From positions 1-34,984 of the forward strand of contig JAITCM010000138.1 in assembly GCA_031283085.1 (NCBI GenBank): DNA of 34,984 nucleotides, read 5' to 3'. Position 1 is the first letter of the stretch. Every line of letters starts with the position of its first letter. Source of the stretch: Chitinispirillales bacterium. GTDB lineage: Bacteria; Fibrobacterota; Chitinivibrionia; Chitinivibrionales; Chitinispirillaceae. Positions 29,768 through 34,984 of the stretch are shown here, in pieces. Position numbers and translations under genes: made by a program. A model generated the notes under the pieces. It made no database searches. It worked only from the letters and a program-made list of their open reading frames with translations, and was not told the origin of the DNA.

Positions 29768-32284
29768 TTACCTCACCAATTGCACTAATTCCTGCAACAT
29801 CTGGTCGCTGGTGGTGATAACCCTCGCGCTTGCCTGATACCCGCGCTGCAAGGTTATCATGTTTGTGAACTCCGTCTCCAGCTCCACGTTCGACATCTCT
29901 ATCGCGCCCGGCTTTATCTTCGTCGTCGAACCTACGCCCGGCTGGTACATCGCGGCCTCGCCGGAGTTGTTAGACACGTTGAACATACTGTCGCCCATCT
30001 TCAGCAGGCCGGCCGGGTTATTGAACTCGGCAACGTAAATCCGCGCGATTGCCTTGCTGATTCCGTTGGAATACAAGCCGGAAATCTCGCCGTCCTCGCC
30101 TATGGTTATCTCGGTCAGCTTGCCCATGGGATAACCGTCCTGGCCCTTGATGGCGGTGGTGGTCTCGGACTCAAACTGCGTGATGCCTAAGAAAGAGCCG
30201 GGGCCGCCGATGTCCATCTTCACGTTCACCTCGCTCGCGCCGTTGCGCGGGTCGAAACGGAACTGGTTCGTGCCGTCGTCAAAGGTGAAGGATGAGGGCG
30301 AACCGTCAAGGGCGAAGGTCAGCCTTCCCTTATTGCCGCCGAGGATAACCTCTTCGCCGCCCACCAGCGTCAACTCCCACAGCCACTCGCCGGGGGTGCC
30401 GGTATGCGTGAACGTCATGACCACGTTATGCTCGGCGCCCGATTCGTCGTAGATGATGTGCGCCGTGGAGTGGACGCCGGTGTTGCGGGCGGCCTGAACC
30501 TCGGTGAACACCATATTGGTGTTGAAACGCGTCGGGGAATTCGGCTGGTTGGGGTCGCCCTGCTTGGCTATGGTGGAAAGACCGGTAAGGGCAAACGCCA
30601 CCTCCTGCTGGCCGCGCAACACGATGGAGCCGGCGGGGATGCCGTCGCTCACGAGGTCGCTGGAATTCTTCATGGAAACGGAGGGGCGCCTGTAAACGGT
30701 GCCGTCGTTTGAGGGAAGGCCGAGCGCGTTCTGGAGGTAATCAAGCAACTCCTGCATCGTCGTCCTGACCGGCACAGTGGCACCCGGGGGGGTATAATCG
30801 TTGTAAGTAAAGGTAAGGTTCCTGTTCCTGCCGCCAACCTGGCCGTTTATCGTAACCTGGTCGCCGTTGGTGAAGCCAAGCGGCCTGCCGACCGAATCGT
30901 ACAGGTCGCCCAGTATGTCATTATAAGCATCCCGCAGCGCATATTCCTCCGCGGTGGGGGCACTGGGGTCGATGGCGTTAAGGCTGGCCGCGGAAGCGGG
31001 TATCCTGATGGTCGGGGTCTTCGTGGGCACGTATGGGATTTCGCCGGTACCGGTGCCGTAAACGGGGTCGCCCGTAACGTCGTCAAGGCGGCCCTCGTAA
31101 TCTATCGTGGGCGGGAACAGGAACGTGTTGGCGACATAAGCCTTGGAACCGGGGCGGGAGGACGAAACCTGCAACCCGTTGATTTTGTTGGTTCCGTTGT
31201 TCCATACTTCTATCCTGCCTTCGGAGTTAAGGGAGACGCGTATGGGGTTGGTCGCAGCGCCGGCACTGCCCGTGTCGGTGAGCAATTTCGCGTTATTATA
31301 GCCCTCCACGAAAGTATTCAGCGCATTCCTCTTGTCGCTGGCGTCGACCGACGGGTCGGTCAGGGTGGCGTATACGTTGGACCCCGGGTCTATCGCGTTC
31401 AAATATCCCTCAAGCTGGTTGATAAAATCCTGCAGCGTCGGAATCTGTTGCACCTGGACACCGTTTTCGTCCAATATCGGCCCCCAAGCCGCCGGCGTGC
31501 CCCGCATACCGTAAAGCGCATATTTTTCCACCGCGAAACTAAACGCCGGTATGCCCCTGTCGCCGGTGGCAAACGTGATAGTATCGCCCTCCTTAATACC
31601 GAGGCTATTCCCGTACTCATCGTAGAGGTCGGTGAGCCTGCCGCGGCTGTACCCGTCCGCGCTGTCGTACATATTGACGGCGTTGAGCACGCTCGCGCTC
31701 GCTAAGAACCTGTTGGTGTGCGTAACCGTCCCCAACGCCTCCGAGTCGCTGTTCAGGTTGCAACCGAACGTCATATTCTCCGTAGCCTTCGCCGGCGACT
31801 TCTCGCCCCACGGAATCCGAATATCGCCAATCATCTCCGCCCCTGTGAACGTCCCGTCCGCCTGCGCCATTTTGCCTTGCAGCCTGAATCCGTTGGTCGG
31901 TGAGCATAGCCGTCCTTTGTCGTCCAGCTGAAGCCCTCCGTTGCGGCTGTAGTAGGTGCCGGTGCCGTTTGAGAACGCCAGGTACGCCCTGCCTTCGAGC
32001 GCCACGTCGGTAATCTGGCCCGTGGTCTGCAAGTTGCCCTGGCGCAGCATCGTGTCTATGGAGCCTACGGCCACGCCGAGGCCTACCTGCATGGGGTTTC
32101 TCCCGCCCTGGTTTCCCGCCGGGCGCGAGGGGCCTTGCAGCATCTGTACCATCGATTCCTTAAACGTGGCCCTGCCGGCCTTAAAGGCGACGGTGTTGAC
32201 GTTGGAAATGTTGTTGGCCGTAACGTCCATGCCGACCTGGTGCGTGCGAAGCCCGCTGATTCCTGAGTAAAGTGACCGTACCAT
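29768..32284 (-). CDS. flgE: flagellar hook protein FlgE (large form, 838 aa)
   Basis: ATG 32284 has AAGGAGAGG just upstream. The N-terminal D0 rod motif is MVRSLYSGISGLRTHQVGMD, then VTANNISNVNTVAFKAGRAT, and the C-terminal D0 helix is ELETEFTNMITLQRGYQASA, then RVITTSDQMLQELVQLV. FlgD caps and assembles this protein into the hook. At 838 residues it is about twice the enteric FlgE (about 400). The extra sequence lies in the central, outward-facing domains (for example PTIRIPASAASLNAIDPSAP), as in other long hook proteins. A terminator follows the stop codon. Confidence 0.95.
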   Translation of the reverse strand: MVRSLYSGISGLRTHQVGMDVTANNISNVNTVAFKAGRATFKESMVQMLQGPSRPAGNQGGRNPMQVGLGVAVGSIDTMLRQGNLQTTGQITDVALEGRAYLAFSNGTGTYYSRNGGLQLDDKGRLCSPTNGFRLQGKMAQADGTFTGAEMIGDIRIPWGEKSPAKATENMTFGCNLNSDSEALGTVTHTNRFLASASVLNAVNMYDSADGYSRGRLTDLYDEYGNSLGIKEGDTITFATGDRGIPAFSFAVEKYALYGMRGTPAAWGPILDENGVQVQQIPTLQDFINQLEGYLNAIDPGSNVYATLTDPSVDASDKRNALNTFVEGYNNAKLLTDTGSAGAATNPIRVSLNSEGRIEVWNNGTNKINGLQVSSSRPGSKAYVANTFLFPPTIDYEGRLDDVTGDPVYGTGTGEIPYVPTKTPTIRIPASAASLNAIDPSAPTAEEYALRDAYNDILGDLYDSVGRPLGFTNGDQVTINGQVGGRNRNLTFTYNDYTPPGATVPVRTTMQELLDYLQNALGLPSNDGTVYRRPSVSMKNSSDLVSDGIPAGSIVLRGQQEVAFALTGLSTIAKQGDPNQPNSPTRFNTNMVFTEVQAARNTGVHSTAHIIYDESGAEHNVVMTFTHTGTPGEWLWELTLVGGEEVILGGNKGRLTFALDGSPSSFTFDDGTNQFRFDPRNGASEVNVKMDIGGPGSFLGITQFESETTTAIKGQDGYPMGKLTEITIGEDGEISGLYSNGISKAIARIYVAEFNNPAGLLKMGDSMFNVSNNSGEAAMYQPGVGSTTKIKPGAIEMSNVELETEFTNMITLQRGYQASARVITTSDQMLQELVQLVR

Positions 32285-32453
32285 AATGCCTCTCCTTTGG
32301 TTTGACGCATCGGCTAGGCAAGCATTGAACCGCGTCTTTCGTTCGGCGGTTCGGCGCATCCTGCCCCCACATTCGTGCGGGGCGAGGGCCTGCTCCTTAA
32401 TCTGCTCGCATTCCCATGCCGTCGGGTTTGTAAAAAATCCTTCCCATCACCCT

Positions 32454-32502
32454 CTTGTAACTTGTAACTAATACCTTGTAACCGACACCTTGTAACTAAT
32501 CC
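32454..32502. repeat. phased heptamer array CTTGTAA between the TIGR02530-type gene and flgE
   Basis: Seven units of exactly 7 bp: CTTGTAA, CTTGTAA, CTAATAC, CTTGTAA, CCGACAC, CTTGTAA, CTAATCC. The last unit runs into the stop codon of the upstream gene at 32496. It is the best preserved of five such arrays in the flagellar cluster. Confidence 0.85.
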
Positions 32503-32918
32503 GTAATAACCGTACTGTCGATATTCGTAAAGATATTGTCCTTAACGCTTTCGCCGTCCATGGCGGTAACTATCGTCCTGTTCGGGATATTCACAATGAA
32601 CGCAAGGTCTTTCACTATCACCAGCGAATCCTTTGCGCCTTTGCCCTCCGCTCCCGCCACGGCCTTTTCAAGCTTTCCCATCACGTCCGGCGTTACCTCT
32701 ATGCCGCGGCTTTTCAGCCTCGACGAGGCGTGCGCCGAAAACTTCAACTCCTCCGTTTTTGCTTTGAGGAGGTCGCCAAAAGACTTCCTCCCCGCTACCG
32801 CCCCCTCCGCCTGTGTCCGCGGAACGGCCGCCCCCCCCGCCCCCCGGTTCACCGGCGTAAGGCCGGCCCGGCTCGCGAGGATTCTGTTTTGGATGTCATT
32901 CTGGTCAATCTTGTTCAT
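32496..32918 (-). CDS. flagellar operon protein of the TIGR02530 type
   Basis: ATG 32918 follows GGAGGTGGT and gives 140 residues. After a variable start, the conserved part reads KFSAHASSRLKSRGIEVTPD, LEKAVAGAEGKGAKDSLVIV, KDLAFIVNIPNRTIVTAM and IFTNIDSTVITD. It matches the family found between flgD and flgE in many Firmicutes, spirochaetes and others. Its function is not established; position suggests hook assembly. A heptamer array overlaps its last codon. Confidence 0.88.
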   Translation of the reverse strand: MNKIDQNDIQNRILASRAGLTPVNRGAGGAAVPRTQAEGAVAGRKSFGDLLKAKTEELKFSAHASSRLKSRGIEVTPDVMGKLEKAVAGAEGKGAKDSLVIVKDLAFIVNIPNRTIVTAMDGESVKDNIFTNIDSTVITD

Positions 32919-32960
32919 ACCACCTCCGTGTGTTAAACATTTGTGCCTCTTACCGACATT

Positions 32961-32985
32961 GCGGGCGAACATCGTTCACCCCTGC
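32961..32985. repeat. short palindrome GGGCGAAC-ATC-GTTCACCC
   Basis: An 8-bp stem with one mismatch, followed by CCTGC, lies in the 191-bp gap upstream of the TIGR02530-type gene. Same family as 8885 and 11838. Confidence 0.5.
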
Positions 32986-33064
32986 GCGCTGTGTTAATAT
33001 GCCTCCTCCCTTTCGTTAAATGTTAAAACCATATCTCCGATAATTATACTTCCGACAATTAAAT

Positions 33065-33099
33065 AATGACTGTCATTGCGAGCGAAGCGAAGCAATCCA
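33065..33099. repeat. second copy of the REP-like CATTGCGAGCGAAGCGAAGC repeat
   Basis: It is identical to 4616-4650 except for one base and lies just downstream of the flgD stop codon. The distant left arm present at 4564 is missing here. Confidence 0.8.
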
Positions 33100-33109
33100 C
33101 TGTCCCCAT

Positions 33110-34606
33110 TTATACCTCCTCCGTCGTCGCGCTGGAAGTCAACGACATGGCGCCTTCGCCGGAACTGTTGTACGCTGATATCTTGTAATAGTACGTTCTG
33201 TCCGGGTCTAAGCCCGTGTCGGTGAACGACGTTGATGTCGTGCTCGTCAGCAGGTTGTATTTGCCGTCGGGGTTCCCGGTAAAGTACACATAGTACCCGG
33301 TGGCATCGGGGACCTCCGGCCAGTCTAACTTGATGCTGCTTGCCGACTTCGCCGTCGCGGTTACGCCCGACGGGTTGCTTGGAACGGCAATGCTTCCCTT
33401 GTTGTAGATGCTGAGTATGTCGTTCATCCCTATCTCCGTGCTGCCGATTTTCAGTTTAAAGTCCCCGGTCAGGCTTGTCAGGCCGTCAACCACGCCCTCG
33501 GTGTAGGCGTAAATCGACGTATTCTTTTCGGAGCCTGCCACATTGATTGTGTACGTGCCGGCCGGGGCCATTTTGCCCTCGGAGTCGCTCCCGTCCCAGT
33601 ACAGATACGCGGTGCCAAACTCGTTAGCCGTCCCTTTGACCGTTGCCACCACCTCCCCTTTCGCGTTTTTGAGCTGCACGGAGACCTCGGAGCCACGGCT
33701 GGCGTTCACCTTAATCTGATGCTCCGCCCCGGCCGTCGCGCTGTGCTGTATGCTAGTGTGCTTTGCCCTCACCGTCTTGCCCATCAGCGACAGCGCGCTT
33801 GACTGGCTGATGTAGCCCCCGTCCGTGCTCACCGACACATCAAGCACGCCGTTGATTGGGATTTCCCGCCCGCCTATCTTGACCTGCACGCCGTCGTTGG
33901 TGAAACGCACCCCCTCCACCACCTCTTGCACGTAGGGATAGAGCGACATATCCCTGTCCCCGCCTGCCACGCGGACGCCGTAGGTGCCGGACTTGGCTTT
34001 CTCCCCTTCGTCCGTCAAACCGTTCCATGAAACGGTAACGGAGTTCTGGGCGTCCTTGCCCGTGGCCGGTATTGTCCTTATTACCTTGCCGTCCTCGTCT
34101 GTGATTTCCACCGTCCCACTGGACGCGTTGCCGAGGTGCACATTGATGGACACCGAATTCTTGCCGTCCCAGGAGACCTTGTCCTGAATCATCCGTACCT
34201 CGCGGCCTATGAGAGACATCGCCGAGGCGTTGGAGACCGACTGCGAAGAGTACATCTGCGCCGCCAAATTCTCGTCAAACGCCCGCCCAAGCTCCCGAAT
34301 GGCGTTCTCCGTGTTCTCCCCCGTTTCAAGCGCCCTGAACTGCGCGAGCTGCGACACAAACGCGGTGTTGTCCATGGGGCTTAGCGGGTCCTGGTATTTC
34401 AACTGTATAGTCAACAGGTGAAGGAACTGGTCCTTGCCCATCTTGTTGGTCTCTTTCCAAATATCGCTTGTCGTGTCGCCGGTGTACGTAACTCCGCCAA
34501 ACCCGTAGGTGCCGTCTTTGCCCTCCTCAACGGAAGACGTTACGGAATATGGCGCGGTTTGGGCCAACAAACTGCTGACGCTTTGACTAACTCCATTGAC
34601 AGCCAT
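33110..34606 (-). CDS. flgD: hook-assembly protein FlgD with duplicated middle module and C-terminal FN3 domain
   Basis: ATG 34606 (MAVNGVSQSVSSL) follows AAGAAGG and gives 498 residues. The FlgD N-domain is MGKDQFLHLLTIQLKYQDPL, then SPMDNTAFVSQLAQF (about 56-90). The Tudor/FlgD-Ig region is present twice: module 1 about 128-258 (ASAMSLIGREVRM to GREIPINGVLDV), module 2 about 268-400 (SSALSLMGKTVRA to STEIGMNDILSI). An FN3 domain follows (about 408-498; IKLDWPEVPDATGYYVYFTG, YYYKISAYNSSGEGAMS). Usual FlgD proteins are about 220-250 residues with one module and no FN3. Role: scaffold cap for hook growth. It is the first flagellar gene in this cluster. Confidence 0.92.
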   Translation of the reverse strand: MAVNGVSQSVSSLLAQTAPYSVTSSVEEGKDGTYGFGGVTYTGDTTSDIWKETNKMGKDQFLHLLTIQLKYQDPLSPMDNTAFVSQLAQFRALETGENTENAIRELGRAFDENLAAQMYSSQSVSNASAMSLIGREVRMIQDKVSWDGKNSVSINVHLGNASSGTVEITDEDGKVIRTIPATGKDAQNSVTVSWNGLTDEGEKAKSGTYGVRVAGGDRDMSLYPYVQEVVEGVRFTNDGVQVKIGGREIPINGVLDVSVSTDGGYISQSSALSLMGKTVRAKHTSIQHSATAGAEHQIKVNASRGSEVSVQLKNAKGEVVATVKGTANEFGTAYLYWDGSDSEGKMAPAGTYTINVAGSEKNTSIYAYTEGVVDGLTSLTGDFKLKIGSTEIGMNDILSIYNKGSIAVPSNPSGVTATAKSASSIKLDWPEVPDATGYYVYFTGNPDGKYNLLTSTTSTSFTDTGLDPDRTYYYKISAYNSSGEGAMSLTSSATTEEV

Positions 34607-34652
34607 TTTGTTTACCTTCTTTCTAAAAGATAAAGTCAACTACTATTTTAAG

Positions 34653-34747
34653 GGGAGGGCTCCGCCCTCCCTCGCTCCAACCGAAAATCGGACAAAAAGA
34701 CGTCCGATTTTCGTTTTCCGCTACCCACCCTGCGGGGAGACCCCGCA
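34653..34747. repeat. three hairpins upstream of flgD
   Basis: 34653-34671: GGGAGGGC-TCC-GCCCTCCC, 8-bp stem. 34682-34713: CGAAAATCGGAC with GTCCGATTTTCG, 12-bp perfect stem and 8-nt loop, followed by TTTTCC, so possibly a plus-strand terminator. 34731-34747: TGCGGGG-AGA-CCCCGCA. No coding sequence is evident in 34607-34984. Confidence 0.75.
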
Positions 34748-34779
34748 ACGCCCCCCTACTATATAACCCTTTCCTTAAC

Positions 34780-34822
34780 GTTTTCCCTTTTCAGGGGGGT
34801 CTCCCCCCTGAAAAGGGAAAAC
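34780..34822. repeat. perfect 20-bp inverted repeat with a 3-nt loop
   Basis: Positions 34780-34799 (from GTTTTCCC to GGGGGG) are exactly complementary to 34803-34822, separated by TCT. It is the longest perfect hairpin in the window. The flanking CCTTTCCTTAACGTTTTCCC resembles 29548-29566. Confidence 0.9.
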
Positions 34823-34866
34823 CCTAACAAATATGCGCCGCTTCGCGTCGCGGTAAGTCAAAATCA

Positions 34867-34984
34867 AAGTCAAAGTCAAATGTCGCTTCGCGATATGTCA
34901 AAATTAATACCTATAATTGCCTTTTCTTATAATTGTCTCTTTTAAGTCAAAGTCAAATGTCGCTTCGCGATATGTCAAAATTAA
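34867..34984. repeat. 41-bp perfect direct repeat, two copies
   Basis: 34867-34907 and 34944-34984 are identical, starting AAGTCAAAGTCAAATGTCGC and ending TGTCAAAATTAA; each contains the small palindrome TCGCTTCGCGA. They are 77 bp apart (start to start). The second copy ends at the window edge, so the array may continue. Confidence 0.9.

Noticed and set aside
32454-32502. CRISPR array
   Set aside because: The repeat unit is only 7 bp with no spacers, and no cas genes are present.
34682-34713. Terminator of flgD
   Set aside because: It lies upstream of flgD (minus strand), so it cannot end that transcript; it may serve a plus-strand gene beyond view or be part of the repeat block.
34760-34830. 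Integron attC site
   Set aside because: CCCTAAC and AACG-like boxes occur near the 20-bp hairpin, but a matching GTTAGGC-type partner is missing, the stem is perfectly paired without extrahelical bases, and there is no integrase gene.

Overview
This window most likely comes from a flagellated member of the Fibrobacterota or a close relative in the FCB superphylum. The evidence is two FISUMP domains (the 'Fibrobacter succinogenes major paralogous domain') in one repeat-rich secreted protein, a pair of TolB-like/DUF5683 envelope proteins of a kind common in Fibrobacter, and a gene-rich, moderately GC-rich chromosome with AT-rich spacers. The assignment rests on recognised families only; no database search was run. 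There is no rRNA, CRISPR array, prophage or complete insertion sequence.

Layout. 1-357: 3' end of a PD-(D/E)XK 'transposase-like' gene with 12-bp tandem repeats. 433-2547: a surface gene with a strong sigma70-type promoter and a run of 15 C in its leader region. The run puts the ATG at 549 out of frame with a 633-codon body; one C fewer restores a 665-residue PilX/GspK-like protein. This is the most interesting locus in the window. 2574-4499: a small ribbon-helix-helix gene, a soluble hybrid histidine kinase and nrdR. 4684-8829 (minus): dapA, dapB and two envelope proteins. 9077-12388 (minus): rpsF-rpsR-rplI, rplY-pth, tRNA-Gln(UUG) and acyP. 12461-14148: a PD-(D/E)XK protein with 11-residue repeats, a relic of another transposase-like gene, and an Rrf2/IscR-type regulator. 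14154-20756: a 1010-residue FISUMP/InlB-type repeat protein, a membrane diguanylate cyclase with two GAF domains, and a GT9-like glycosyltransferase.

20734-34606 (minus) is a large flagellar cluster, in transcription order flgD, a TIGR02530-type gene, flgE // flbD, motA, motB, fliL, (broken small gene), fliM, fliY, fliO, fliP, fliQ, fliR, flhB. The order resembles the Bacillus fla/che operon with motAB inserted. An intrinsic terminator after flgE and a promoter before flbD split it into two transcripts. FlgD is unusual: it has a duplicated middle module and a C-terminal FN3 domain. Arrays of the heptamer CTTGTAA recur in this cluster, once inside the 5' coding sequence of fliP.

Spacers carry several repeat families: short GGGCG...CGCCC palindromes, a 35-bp REP-like repeat at 4.6 and 33.1 kb, and a hairpin-dense block at 34.65-34.98 kb. 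Motility (flagellum), attachment (pilin-like and FISUMP proteins) and c-di-GMP signalling lie near each other, consistent with a host- or fibre-associated lifestyle; that last point is inference.
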